Source: Leucobacter sp. Psy1
GTDB lineage: Bacteria; Actinomycetota; Actinomycetes; Actinomycetales; Microbacteriaceae
Assembly: GCF_020096995.1 (NCBI RefSeq)
Contig: NZ_CP083692.1
Span: forward strand, 2,108,001 to 2,172,000
Direction of reading: 5' to 3'
Length of the DNA: 64,000 bases
Shown here: one piece after another, positions 42,017 to 51,020 of the stretch
Numbering within the stretch: position 1 is the first letter of the stretch
Layout: each line of letters begins with the position of its first letter
Position numbers and translations under genes: made by a program
Notes under the pieces: model-generated
What the model saw: only the letters and a program-made list of their open reading frames with translations
Told to the model about the DNA's origin: nothing
Database searches by the model: none

Positions 42017-43323
42017 ACGGCCTCGCGCTCCTTGACGATTCGATGAGTGAGAACTGCGCCGATCATGACCATCACGGCGAGCCCCACGAGGATCAAGACC
42101 GGACCGATGACGGCGCCTGCCGTCACGGCCAGGATCGCGGCGCCGACCGAGGGGAGCACGCCTCCGAACAGGATTGAGGCCAGCTGATAGGCTAGAGAGA
42201 TCCCCGTATACCGGGTTTCAGGTGCGAAGGCTCGTCCGAGGAACCCGGGAATACAGACCCACGCGCCGGCACCCACCGTCTGAGTGACCACGAGCATCAC
42301 ACTGATGAGCACGTAGTTCCCGCTCCCGATGACGAGGAAGTGCGGTGCAGCGAACACGATCACGAGCACGGCCGACACGAGAAGGACACGACGCTCTCCG
42401 ATCCGATCGGCCAGGGTCGCGACGATCGGGAAGGTCACGAAGCTACTTGCGGCGGCAATGATCTGGCCAATCAACAGCGGCGAGCTCTCGAGCCCCTGCC
42501 CCTGGGTCGCATATGACAGAAAGAGCGTCCCGGTCACGTAGAACCCTCCGATGCCGTGCGCCACCAGGAGCACACCCGCGAGGACCGATCGATACTCCTT
42601 ACGGAACACCTCGACGACGGGAAGCTTCTTCCTCTCCTGCTCGCTCACCGCCCGTTGGAAGACTGGAGATTCCTCGAGTCGTGCGCGAAGAATCAACCCG
42701 ACGATGACGAGGATGCCCGCGAACCAGAACGGGACACGCCACGCCCACTCCTCGAGAATCTCTTGACCGCCCAGTCCGGCAAGAGCGAACATGCCGGACG
42801 ACATCACCGTTCCCGCCGGAGAACCGAGCTGGGTGAAGGCTCCGAAGAAGTTCACTCTTCCCTCAGGTGCGCTCTCGGTGGAGATCAGGGCGGCACCGCC
42901 CCATTCGCCTCCGATCGCGAAGCCTTGAATCAACCGCAGGACGACGAGGATCGCCGGGGCCCACAGGCCGATGGAGTCGAACGAAGGGACGAAACCGATC
43001 AGAAAGGTCGCGGCCCCCATCATCATCAGGGAAATGATGAGTGCCCGCTTGCGCCCGTGACGATCCCCGATATGACCGATCACCACTGCCCCGAGGGGGC
43101 GAGCCAGGAACCCCACGCCGAACACAGCGAAGGCGGCCAGCGTTCCGATGAATGGATTCTCGTTCTCGGGAAAGAACACCGTGCCGAAGACCAGCGCTGA
43201 GGCGGTTGCATAGATATAGAAGTCGTAGAACTCCAGAGAGGTGCCGACGAAGGCCCCAGCCGCGGCCTTTCGGGCGCGTCTCATGTCTCTGGGCGCTGGT
43301 GGTGGTGTCGATACGGATGGCAC
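42013..43323 (-). CDS. MFS transporter, metabolite:H+ symporter (MHS) type
   Basis: 436 residues from GTG 43323 after GAGG. Twelve membrane helices with MHS family hallmarks: GTSLEFYDFYIYATASALVF at the start, GHIGDRHGRKRALI after TM2 and LIQGFAIGGEWGGAALISTE near TM4. Relatives carry dicarboxylates, shikimate or betaines. Transcribed with the amidohydrolase and preceded by two palindromes. Confidence 0.92.
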   Translation of the reverse strand: MPSVSTPPPAPRDMRRARKAAAGAFVGTSLEFYDFYIYATASALVFGTVFFPENENPFIGTLAAFAVFGVGFLARPLGAVVIGHIGDRHGRKRALIISLMMMGAATFLIGFVPSFDSIGLWAPAILVVLRLIQGFAIGGEWGGAALISTESAPEGRVNFFGAFTQLGSPAGTVMSSGMFALAGLGGQEILEEWAWRVPFWFAGILVIVGLILRARLEESPVFQRAVSEQERKKLPVVEVFRKEYRSVLAGVLLVAHGIGGFYVTGTLFLSYATQGQGLESSPLLIGQIIAAASSFVTFPIVATLADRIGERRVLLVSAVLVIVFAAPHFLVIGSGNYVLISVMLVVTQTVGAGAWVCIPGFLGRAFAPETRYTGISLAYQLASILFGGVLPSVGAAILAVTAGAVIGPVLILVGLAVMVMIGAVLTHRIVKEREAV

Positions 43324-43366
43324 GATTCCTCGATTCCTCGTCGAATTCGCACCACGCTAACACGAG

Positions 43367-43382
43367 TCCTCACATGTGAGGA
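43367..43382. promoter_or_regulatory. Operator-like palindrome 1
   Basis: TCCTCACATGTGAGGA is a perfect 16-bp palindrome located 44 bases upstream of the transporter start. Same half-site CCTCA/TGAGG as palindrome 2, 22 bp away centre to centre. Likely binding site of the adjacent FCD regulator. Confidence 0.75.
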
Positions 43383-43388
43383 AGCATT

Positions 43389-43406
43389 ATCCTCATATTT
43401 GAGGAT
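43389..43406. promoter_or_regulatory. Operator-like palindrome 2
   Basis: ATCCTCA-TATT-TGAGGAT, 7-bp arms with a 4-base spacer. It overlaps the last codons and the stop of the regulator gene, the side facing the controlled operon. Centre-to-centre distance to palindrome 1 is about two helical turns, which favours cooperative binding on one face. Confidence 0.7.
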
Positions 43407-44178
43407 TATTGAGGTCTGCGACGAGCTCGTCGAACTCCTCTTCGTTCAATCGAGAGAGCCATCGAATCATCGTGTCGAAGTGTGCGGCTGTGAGCCGTCG
43501 GCTCTGTTCCCGATCTCCGGCGATGACCGCTCGAGCGATAGCCGCGTGTTCCTCGCTGGATTTTTCGCGCTCTCCGAGCCGATGCGCGGCCGCGCGCGTC
43601 AGGGGCTCGAGCCGTGTGACATCGGGATAGAGCGCTTCCGCGATCACCGAGTATGGCGCACTGTGGGCCGCCCTGCAGAGGGCCACATGGAACTCGATCG
43701 CATCCCGCGAGAAGTCCCCACCGCTCAGCGTGTGCTCATCGTAGAGCTCAAGACTCCGCAGGAGTGCGAGATGATCCGCACGGTCCGAACGGTCGCACGC
43801 GAGATCCACAGCCTCGATTTCAATCGCCCGCCGCAGGGCGAGCAGATCGATCAGCTCCGACCGGTCGGCTTCGCCGAACATCCCGTCGAGCAGCGCATTC
43901 CGACGACGGTGGTCCGTCGCCCGTTCGAATTCCCGTCGTGCCCAGTCGGAGAGGACCCTGCCACTCCGCCCCTCACCGACTGTGACTCCGATGGTGTCGA
44001 GGCGAAGGAACATACGTGACACTGTTGCTTGACTCATGCTCGCTCCCGCCTCGCGGAGCGAGCGATGCGCCCGAGCAGCGCCGACCGGCCCATCGGCACG
44101 GAGCAGGACACCCGCGAGTGCGCGCTCCGAAGCGCTCAGATCGTCCCACACGGCCCCGTTGCTCGTATCTCTCGTCAC
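43393..44178 (-). CDS. FCD-domain transcriptional regulator (GntR/FadR-like)
   Basis: 261 residues. Residues 1-80 form a winged helix with SMSQATVSRMFLRLDTIGV, not the classical GntR signature. Residues about 95-245 are an FCD ligand-binding domain with the usual Asp/His metal ligands (SRDAIEFHVALCRAAH, EEHAAIARAVIAGD, LTAAHFDTMI). It lies upstream of and in line with the transporter and amidohydrolase, 70 bases before them, and its stop region contains one of two shared palindromes. A repressor released by the transported metabolite or its product is the simplest model. Confidence 0.88.
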   Translation of the reverse strand: MTRDTSNGAVWDDLSASERALAGVLLRADGPVGAARAHRSLREAGASMSQATVSRMFLRLDTIGVTVGEGRSGRVLSDWARREFERATDHRRRNALLDGMFGEADRSELIDLLALRRAIEIEAVDLACDRSDRADHLALLRSLELYDEHTLSGGDFSRDAIEFHVALCRAAHSAPYSVIAEALYPDVTRLEPLTRAAAHRLGEREKSSEEHAAIARAVIAGDREQSRRLTAAHFDTMIRWLSRLNEEEFDELVADLNNPQI

Positions 44179-44335
44179 GGACCCAGCTTCTCACGCCCGC
44201 GGGCGTCTTCCTCTCCACGACCGCCGAGATGTGGCGATCTCCCCCTCTCGCGACTCGGCGACGCAACCTCTGACCGCGGGCGCCCTGCACTAGCCTGAAG
44301 GCTCAGCGATCCCCGACATGATGGAGCGAGGTGAC

Positions 44336-45193
44336 GTGACCAGACGTTCGCGAACCACCGTGATCGGCGCGCTCTGGCGCTCCACGCATCCCGGTCCCAC
44401 GCTGGTCGTAACAGCGCTGGCGGCGCTCCTCGGCGCGGCCGCTGCGCTCCCCGTCGAGCGGGTCGCGATCCTCGCCTGTGCGGTATTCCTCGGGCAGGTA
44501 TCCGTGGGCCTCTCGAACGATGCGATCGACGTGCGCCGGGACCGAGCAAGCGGTCGCGCAGACAAACCGCTGGTGCACGACACCGCACTCCTCCGGCTCG
44601 CCTGGCTCGGAGCCGTCATCGCGGTGGCGGGTGCGCTCGCGCTGTCACTCCCGCTGGGTGGCTGGATGGCCGTGGTGCACGCGGTGACTCTCACGTCGGC
44701 GTGGTCGTACAACGCGGGTCTCAAGGGGTCTCCGGTGTCGGTGGTCCCCTTCGTCGTGAGTTTCGGGCTGTTCCCCTCGCTCGTCACGCTCTCCGCGGAT
44801 CATCCGGCGTTCGCACCTCCGTGGGCGACGTTCGCCGGCGCGGCGTTCGGTGTCGCGGTGCACTTCACGAACGTCGTCCCTGACCTTGCAGACGACGCTC
44901 GTACCGGGATCCGCGGTCTCCCGCACCGGCTCGGCGCGCGCGCAGCGCTGATCAGCGCCTTCGCAACGGTTGCGGTCGCCGCTGTCGCGGTGCTCTGGGG
45001 CAGCGCCCTCGATGCCGGAAGCGCTCCCTCCCCGTGGGCCGTAAGCCTCACCCTCGTCATCATCGGGCTGAGCGCGTGGGGCGCGGCGAATGCCGCACGG
45101 GGCATACAGACCCGCGTCTCATTCCGACTCGTGATGGCGGCGGCGATCCTGCTCGCCGTGCAGCTCGCGCTCACCGGATTAGGCACGCGCTGA
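44336..45193 (+). CDS. UbiA family prenyltransferase
   Basis: 285 residues from GTG 44336 (GAGCGAGG just upstream; ATG 44318 would add 6 residues without a good ribosome-binding site). Both Asp-rich motifs are present: NDAIDVRRD at residues 61-69 and DLADD at 183-187, with about nine membrane helices. Transfers an isoprenoid chain to an aromatic or other acceptor. Convergent with the FAD monooxygenase, 31 bases between stops, next to a type III PKS; together they suggest a prenylated polyketide. Confidence 0.9.
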   Translation: MTRRSRTTVIGALWRSTHPGPTLVVTALAALLGAAAALPVERVAILACAVFLGQVSVGLSNDAIDVRRDRASGRADKPLVHDTALLRLAWLGAVIAVAGALALSLPLGGWMAVVHAVTLTSAWSYNAGLKGSPVSVVPFVVSFGLFPSLVTLSADHPAFAPPWATFAGAAFGVAVHFTNVVPDLADDARTGIRGLPHRLGARAALISAFATVAVAAVAVLWGSALDAGSAPSPWAVSLTLVIIGLSAWGAANAARGIQTRVSFRLVMAAAILLAVQLALTGLGTR

Positions 45194-45224
45194 ACGTCGG
45201 CAGCGACCTCGATCGAGAGCGGGC

Positions 45225-46406
45225 TCAGCCGTCGGGATCGAACCGCATCGCGTAGGCGGCGGCGAGGAGCCGCTCGGCCGGCGACCGCAGGATCGCGGTG
45301 AGCAGGAAGGACCTTGCGCGATCCCCCGCGTCGCCGAGCGGACGGCCGATGCGCGTGTTCGCGGCCGCGAGAAGTCCCGACAGCCCCGCTGCTCGGCGAC
45401 GTCGACGGGCCCATCGCTCCAGCGCACCGTCGAGGTCGGGTCCGAGCGCGCCGTCGCGCTCCCCGGCCGTGCCGAGCACCCTCGCGAGCGTGACGGCATC
45501 GAGAATGCCGAGATTCATCCCCTGTCCGCCGATCGGGCTCACCTCGTGCGCGGCGTCTCCGATGACGGCGATACGCCCCCGCCGCATCCGCGGGACGAGG
45601 GTGCGGCGAACGCCGAAACCCGACGCCGTCCCCACGGCCGAGGCGGCGAGCGCGGAACCGGTGCGGGTCGCGACGACGTGGCGCAAGCGATCGCCGAGCT
45701 GCTCGGGGTCGGCTCTGCTGCGACCGGTGTCCCGTGCCCACGCGACGTATCGACGGCGCTCACCGGGTAGCGGGAACGATTCGAGCACGCCCTCGGCGTG
45801 GAGATGGATGACGGCGGTGTCCCCGTCCGCACCGAGATCGGGCACATCAGCCATGAGGTAGCGGTCACGATACGCGTGCTGACGGACGTGCGCGCGCAGG
45901 CCCGTGAGGTCGACGCCACGGGCACCGGTCGCGATCACGGCGAAGCGCGCGTGCTCTTCGCGGGTGGCCCCCGACGCGTCGCGCACGCGGGCAACCACCC
46001 GGTCGTGCGCGTTCCGCACGGACCGCACCTCCGACCCCCACTCCACCGCCGCGCCACCCAGAGCGGTCCAGCGCTCGCCGAGGATCGCTTCCGTGCGCTC
46101 CTGCGGCACCGTCGCGACGAACGGGTAGTCGCCGCCCAGTCGCCCGAACCTGACGACGCCGAGCGTGCGCCCGCGGGCGCGGGCTTCGCCGAGGCGCACG
46201 TGTCGCGCGGCGGCCGCGAGCGCGTCACCGGCTCCACTCGGCGCGAGCGCCGCGAGCGCGGCAGGGTGCACTCCCACCGCGCGGCTCGACGCCCCGGGGC
46301 CTGGCGTCGCATCGAGCACCAGTGCGCTCTGGCCGAGGCGGGCGGCCTCGAGCGCGCATGCCAGACCGACGGGCCCGGCGCCGACGATCAGCAGGTCACG
46401 CATCAT
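45225..46406 (-). CDS. FAD-dependent monooxygenase/oxidoreductase (UbiH/aromatic hydroxylase type)
   Basis: 393 residues from ATG 46406 (ATG 46403 is also possible), overlapping the methyltransferase gene by 11 bases. FAD motifs: LLIVGAGPVGLACALEAARL at the N-terminus and IAVIGDAAHEVSPIGGQGMN near residue 290. Expected to hydroxylate or reduce the product of the adjacent type III PKS. Third gene of the PKS, methyltransferase and monooxygenase operon. Confidence 0.88.
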   Translation of the reverse strand: MMRDLLIVGAGPVGLACALEAARLGQSALVLDATPGPGASSRAVGVHPAALAALAPSGAGDALAAAARHVRLGEARARGRTLGVVRFGRLGGDYPFVATVPQERTEAILGERWTALGGAAVEWGSEVRSVRNAHDRVVARVRDASGATREEHARFAVIATGARGVDLTGLRAHVRQHAYRDRYLMADVPDLGADGDTAVIHLHAEGVLESFPLPGERRRYVAWARDTGRSRADPEQLGDRLRHVVATRTGSALAASAVGTASGFGVRRTLVPRMRRGRIAVIGDAAHEVSPIGGQGMNLGILDAVTLARVLGTAGERDGALGPDLDGALERWARRRRRAAGLSGLLAAANTRIGRPLGDAGDRARSFLLTAILRSPAERLLAAAYAMRFDPDG

Positions 46407-47118
46407 GACCGACGGCCTCGTGAATCGCGAGCAGACGGAACGGCCGGCTCGGGCGCACCCGCCACCGGCTCGGGACGACGCTCGCGAGCTCGGGCACCCG
46501 GTAGGAACGCCTGATCGAACGCAGGCCATCGACCCTGAGGAACGTGCCGGGGGCGAACGGGGTCACGAGGGCGGCATAGAGGGCGAAGGCGACTCGACCC
46601 CGGCGGATGTCGGAGTGGATCGCGACGCGCGCCGCGAGTGATGCCGTCGCCGTGAAGAAGACGCGCCGCTCGACGTCTGGCAGGTGGTGCAGCACGTGGT
46701 TCGAGATGACGACGTCGAACGTCTCACCTGACTCGGGCAGGGCGTCGGCGAGTGCTTCGGCGCGCACGGTCCGATAGGAGACGAAGGGGTCGCCGGTGCG
46801 CCGGGCCACGGCAATCGCGCGCGGGTCGGGGTCGATCCCGACCCCCGAGGCATCGATGCCGGCGCGACGCAACCGTCGGACCACCCGGCGGAGCACGTCG
46901 CCGCCTCCGCAGCCCACGTCGAGCACGCGCACAGGAATCCCCGAGTGTTGCGCGTCCCCGAGCCGCGGCAGGATCTCCCGGCGAACGACGCGTCCCCACC
47001 CGCCGACCAGGCGGTTGATAACCGTGAATCGCCGCAGCGTGCGATCCAGGCGAATCGGATCGCAGTCCGCGGCATCCATGAGCTCGCGGAGCTCTGTATC
47101 GCGGATGGCGAGCGTCAC
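46396..47118 (-). CDS. SAM-dependent methyltransferase (class I)
   Basis: 240 residues from GTG 47118, coupled to the PKS stop (GTGA). The SAM-binding motif VLDVGCGGGDVLRR is near residue 76, the acidic loop GIDPDPRAIA follows, and FDVVISNHVLHHLPD gives motif II/post II. Probably methylates the polyketide ring or a hydroxyl. Regions downstream contain hydrophobic stretches (FALYAALVTPFAPGTFLR) as in membrane-associated methyltransferases. Confidence 0.9.
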   Translation of the reverse strand: MTLAIRDTELRELMDAADCDPIRLDRTLRRFTVINRLVGGWGRVVRREILPRLGDAQHSGIPVRVLDVGCGGGDVLRRVVRRLRRAGIDASGVGIDPDPRAIAVARRTGDPFVSYRTVRAEALADALPESGETFDVVISNHVLHHLPDVERRVFFTATASLAARVAIHSDIRRGRVAFALYAALVTPFAPGTFLRVDGLRSIRRSYRVPELASVVPSRWRVRPSRPFRLLAIHEAVGHDA

Positions 47119-48260
47119 TGGCCGGCACTCCCGGGAATCCGGGCGGTGAGGGAGGCCGACTCGACGGTGAGCCCCGGCCCGAAGGCGGCGGCGAGGACGC
47201 GCTCCCCGTCGGCGAGGTCGGCGGCAGCCAGCAGGTCGCGCAGCACGAACAGTATCGTCGCCGACGACATGTTGCCGAAGCGCCGCAGCACCTGTCGCGA
47301 CGCTGCGAGCGCGTCGTCGCCGAGGTCCAGCGCCGACTCGACCCGGTCGAGGATGGAGCGGCCTCCGGGGTGGATCGCCCACCGCGAGGGAGGATGCTCG
47401 ACGATGCCGTGCCCCGCCAACGCTCCACGCACCTCGCGACCCACGATCCGCGGTACCGCAGCGGTCAGGGTCATATCGAAGCCGGCGTCGGCGATGGTCC
47501 AGCGCATATCCTTCTCGCCCTCGGAAGCGATGACGGAGTCGAAGTCGCCGCACTCGAGGCGGCGACGGTCGCGGACGAGTTCCGGATTCGCCGAGACGAT
47601 CGCGGCCGCTGCTCCGTCGGCGAAGATCGCCGAGGAGACGAGCTGGTCGGGGTGCGTCGACGCCTGGATGTGCAGCGAGCAGAGCTCGGCGCAGACCACG
47701 AGCACCGCCGCTGCGGGGTCCGCAGCGCAGAACTGGGACGCCATGCGCAGAGCGGGGATCGCCGCGGCGCACCCTTGGAATCCGAGATGGTAACGCTGCA
47801 CGTTCGGCCGGAGACCGAGGTCTCTCACGAGCCCGAACTCCGGCCCCGGGGCGAAGAATCCCGTGCAGGAGACCGTGATGACGTGGGTGATCACTGCCGT
47901 CGGCACTCCGCCAGCGGCGAGCGCCTCGGTTGCGGCCTCGGCGAAGAGCGCGGGCACTGCAGCAGCGTATCTCGCGTTCCGGGCGGCGGTGGAGGGCACC
48001 CCGATGCGGCCGGAATCGGCGTCCACGAAGGCGCCGGTGCCGACGCCTCCGAGTTCGGGAACTACGGTGCGGCGGGAGTCGATGGCAGCCGAATCGAACA
48101 CGGCTCGGACGATGCGCGCGGAGCGCCGGTCATCGGCAGCGTGGGCGATGAACAGGTCACGCACCCGATCCTGCGTGATCACGGTCTCCGGGACCGCGAT
48201 TCCGAGCGCGACGATACTCGGATGGGGACGGGTGGCATCGGATCGGGCGTCGCTGACCAT
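47115..48260 (-). CDS. Type III polyketide synthase
   Basis: 381 residues from ATG 48260. The ribosome-binding GAGGAG abuts the start, which is tight. The catalytic triad is complete: C132 in TVSCTGFFAPG, H297 in WAIHPGGRS and N330 in RRFGNMSSATI. Such enzymes extend an acyl-CoA with malonyl-CoA and cyclise it to alkyl-resorcinols, pyrones or quinone precursors. It heads an operon with a methyltransferase and an FAD monooxygenase, with a UbiA gene alongside. Confidence 0.95.
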   Translation of the reverse strand: MVSDARSDATRPHPSIVALGIAVPETVITQDRVRDLFIAHAADDRRSARIVRAVFDSAAIDSRRTVVPELGGVGTGAFVDADSGRIGVPSTAARNARYAAAVPALFAEAATEALAAGGVPTAVITHVITVSCTGFFAPGPEFGLVRDLGLRPNVQRYHLGFQGCAAAIPALRMASQFCAADPAAAVLVVCAELCSLHIQASTHPDQLVSSAIFADGAAAAIVSANPELVRDRRRLECGDFDSVIASEGEKDMRWTIADAGFDMTLTAAVPRIVGREVRGALAGHGIVEHPPSRWAIHPGGRSILDRVESALDLGDDALAASRQVLRRFGNMSSATILFVLRDLLAAADLADGERVLAAAFGPGLTVESASLTARIPGSAGQ

Positions 48261-48282
48261 CTCCTCAGCGTATCGGCGCTCC

Positions 48283-48867
48283 CTACGCGACGGCAGAACG
48301 GCGCAGCCTCACTCCGAGCACGATCGCGGAGACGCCCTCGATGATGGCGTAGATACCGATCAGCCAGACGATCCCGAGGAGGGCAGCACCCGTGTTGATC
48401 AGCATCATGATGCCGAGGACCACCGCGAGGATGCCGGCGATGAGCCCGACCCACCACGCTCCGGCCCCGAGGCTCCGCAGCCGGAAGGAGCCGATGGCCG
48501 TGAACAACCCGAGCACGATCGCCCAGAACGCCATCACGTAGACGACGGCGACCGCCGCCACGCCGGGGAGCACGAGCACGAGGATGCCGGCGATGATCGA
48601 GGCGATGGCCGAGACGAGCGCCCACCCCGACCGCAGCTCGCGGTCGCGCGCGAAGTGCCCGATGACGCCGAAGATCCCGGTGACCAGAATCCACGCGCCG
48701 AAGAAGATCGCGAGCACCCAGACGGACTCGAACGGGAGGAAGAGGAAGACGACGCCCATGATGAGGCTCAGCACCCCCTGCACGATGAGCGCCGTGCGCG
48801 CGCCGGCGCGCAACCTCCCCCAGTCGATGGCGGAATCTGCGAACCCTGACTGTTCCGGTACTGACAT
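48283..48867 (-). CDS. DUF308/HdeD-family membrane protein
   Basis: 194 residues with six predicted membrane helices and the repeated pattern LIVQGVLSLIMGVVFLFLPF ... LVTGIFGVIGHF, then LVSAIASIIAGILVLVLPGV. The HdeD/DUF308 family is linked to acid resistance in enterobacteria; role in actinobacteria unclear. Separate from the PKS operon by 23 bases, same strand, so it may be read upstream of it. Confidence 0.88.
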   Translation of the reverse strand: MSVPEQSGFADSAIDWGRLRAGARTALIVQGVLSLIMGVVFLFLPFESVWVLAIFFGAWILVTGIFGVIGHFARDRELRSGWALVSAIASIIAGILVLVLPGVAAVAVVYVMAFWAIVLGLFTAIGSFRLRSLGAGAWWVGLIAGILAVVLGIMMLINTGAALLGIVWLIGIYAIIEGVSAIVLGVRLRRSAVA

Positions 48868-48893
48868 GTTGCTCCCCTGACTCTGCGTTCGGC

Positions 48894-49199
48894 TCAGTGC
48901 ACCGCGAACGGCGTCCCGGGTTCGGGGCGCTCTCGCGCGGACAGTTCTCTCGGCTCCACGGCGGCGACGTCGAGGTCATCGACTCGCGCTCCGCTCGGCC
49001 CGGATCGACACCACGCGATCATGGTCTCGACAGCTTCGGGATCGCCGGCGAACAACGCTTCGACGCTCCCGTCGTCCCGGTTGCGCACCCACCCCGTCAC
49101 GCCGCGCGATCGCGCCTCGTCACGGCAGCTCGCCCGGAAGGAGACTCCCTGGACTCGCCCCGTGACGCGCACGCGGCGCACGATCTCGTTCGCGGTCAT
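48894..49199 (-). CDS. acyP: Acylphosphatase
   Basis: 101 residues from ATG 49199. The pattern GRVQGVSFRASCRDEARSRG holds the catalytic Arg (R22) and GWVRNRDDGSVEA the catalytic Asn (N40). Hydrolyses acyl phosphates such as acetyl phosphate. It follows pyruvate oxidase by 4 bases, so the two genes probably form an operon; pyruvate oxidases are a source of acetate or acetyl phosphate, a meaningful pairing. Confidence 0.94.
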   Translation of the reverse strand: MTANEIVRRVRVTGRVQGVSFRASCRDEARSRGVTGWVRNRDDGSVEALFAGDPEAVETMIAWCRSGPSGARVDDLDVAAVEPRELSARERPEPGTPFAVH

Positions 49200-49203
49200 G
49201 GCG

Positions 49204-50928
49204 CTACAGGATCTGACGCAGGTTGGTCTTCGCGAGATCGACGACCTCGTCGCCGCGCCCCGAGAGCACGGTGCGCAGTGCGTACAGGGTGAACCCCTTC
49301 ATCTGGGCGGCCGTGACCGAAGGCGGCATCGACAGCTCCTGACGGTCGGTCATCACCTCGATCAGTGCCGGGCCGTCGTGCGCCAAGGTGTCGCGCAGTG
49401 CGCCCTCGAGTTCCGAGGATTCGCTCACCCGGACGCCCCGGATGCCGATGGCCTCCGCCACCGCTGCGAAGTTCGGGTTCTTGAGACCGGTCCCGTAGTT
49501 CACGAAGCCGGCCGCCTTCATCTCGAGCTCGACGAAGTTCAGCGAGGAGTTGTTGAAGACCACGATCTTCACGGGGAGCGGCGCGTTCTGGTCGAGGGTG
49601 AGCAGCTCGCCGAGCAGCATGCCGAGGCCACCGTCACCGGCGAGCGCGATAACTTGACGCTCGCGGTGGCTCGCCTGCACGCCGACTGCCTGCGGCAGTG
49701 CATTCGCCATCGACCCGTGGCTGAAGGAGCCGATCAGGCGACGGCGCCCGTTCATCGTGAGATAGCGTGCGGCCCACACCACCGGCGACCCCACGTCGGG
49801 AATGAACACGGCATCGTCGGCCGCGATCTCGTCGATGAGCCGCGCGAGGTACTGCGGGTGGATCGGCTTGCCGGCGCCGGCAGGCGTCGCGAGATCGTCG
49901 AGACGCCGACGGGTCTTCGCGTAGTGGTCGAGCGAGCTCTCGAGATGCGCCCGGCTCTTGCGAGGTGCGAGGAGCGGCAGCAGAGCTTCAGCCGTATCGC
50001 CGACATCACCCACTAGTCCGACGTCGAGCGGCGTGCGTCGTCCGAGGTTCTCCCCGCGCAGATCGACCTGGATCTTCACGGCGTCGTCCGGGTAGAACTG
50101 CGGGTACGGAAAGTCGGTGCCGAGCATGAGCACGGCGTCGGCCGATTCCATAGCCCGATAGCCGGAGGCGAAGCCGAGCAGTCCGGTCATGCCGACGTCG
50201 AAGGGGTTGTCGTACTCGATCCACTCCTTCCCGCGCAGCGCGTGGACCACCGGCGCAGCGAGCGCGTCGGCGAGCGCGACGACCTCGTCGTGTGCACCCG
50301 CGACACCTGCGCCTGCAAGGATCGTCACCTTCTTCGCACCGTTCAGCAGGTCTGCCGCCCGTTCCAGATCCTTCACCGCGGGGATGACCCGCGGATCGTT
50401 GTCAGTGAGCGTCGATACCGTCGTATCGACCGCGTCGGCGAGCGCCACGTCTCCGGGGATCACGACGACCGCGACACCGCGCTTCTCGATCGCGGCCTGC
50501 ATGGCGATGCGCAGCACACGGGGCATCTGCTCCGCCGTCGACACGTGCTCGGCGTAGACGGAGCAGTCGCGGAAGAGCTCCGTCGGCTTCGTCTCCTGGA
50601 AGTAGTTCGACCCGATCTCGTCGCTCGGGATCTGCGCCGCAATGGCGAGCACCGGCACGCGCGAGCGCTGCGCATCGAAGAGACCGTTGATGAGGTGGAG
50701 GTTCCCGGGGCCGCAGCTCCCGGCGCACACCGCGAGCGCTCCGGTGGTCGCGGCCTCCCCCGATGCGGCGAAGGCCGCCGCTTCTTCGTGCCGCACGTGC
50801 ACCCAGTCGATCGACGATGTCCGCAGCGCATCGGTGAATCCGTTGAGGGAGTCGCCCGGGATGCCGTAGACCCGCTCCACTCCGTTCGCTTCGAGGGTGT
50901 CGACGATGTTCTGTGCAACGGTGACCAT
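49204..50928 (-). CDS. poxB: Pyruvate dehydrogenase (quinone) / pyruvate oxidase, ThDP-dependent
   Basis: 574 residues from ATG 50928 with GGGAGAG upstream. ThDP enzyme layout: N-terminal Pyr domain with the activating Glu in VRHEEAAAFAASGEA, middle FAD/transhydrogenase-like domain, and C-terminal PP domain with GDGGLGMLLGE followed by VVFNN. The C-terminus extends past the core as in PoxB-type membrane-activated enzymes. Oxidises pyruvate to acetate and CO2 with transfer to quinone. Confidence 0.9.
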   Translation of the reverse strand: MVTVAQNIVDTLEANGVERVYGIPGDSLNGFTDALRTSSIDWVHVRHEEAAAFAASGEAATTGALAVCAGSCGPGNLHLINGLFDAQRSRVPVLAIAAQIPSDEIGSNYFQETKPTELFRDCSVYAEHVSTAEQMPRVLRIAMQAAIEKRGVAVVVIPGDVALADAVDTTVSTLTDNDPRVIPAVKDLERAADLLNGAKKVTILAGAGVAGAHDEVVALADALAAPVVHALRGKEWIEYDNPFDVGMTGLLGFASGYRAMESADAVLMLGTDFPYPQFYPDDAVKIQVDLRGENLGRRTPLDVGLVGDVGDTAEALLPLLAPRKSRAHLESSLDHYAKTRRRLDDLATPAGAGKPIHPQYLARLIDEIAADDAVFIPDVGSPVVWAARYLTMNGRRRLIGSFSHGSMANALPQAVGVQASHRERQVIALAGDGGLGMLLGELLTLDQNAPLPVKIVVFNNSSLNFVELEMKAAGFVNYGTGLKNPNFAAVAEAIGIRGVRVSESSELEGALRDTLAHDGPALIEVMTDRQELSMPPSVTAAQMKGFTLYALRTVLSGRGDEVVDLAKTNLRQIL

Positions 50929-51020
50929 GGATGCTCTCCCGAATTTCATTCGTTACTGCGGGTCTGACCTGACACCTCCATCTTCCTCCGGTCTCGGGCG
51001 CGGTTCAACCGGCTCACACC

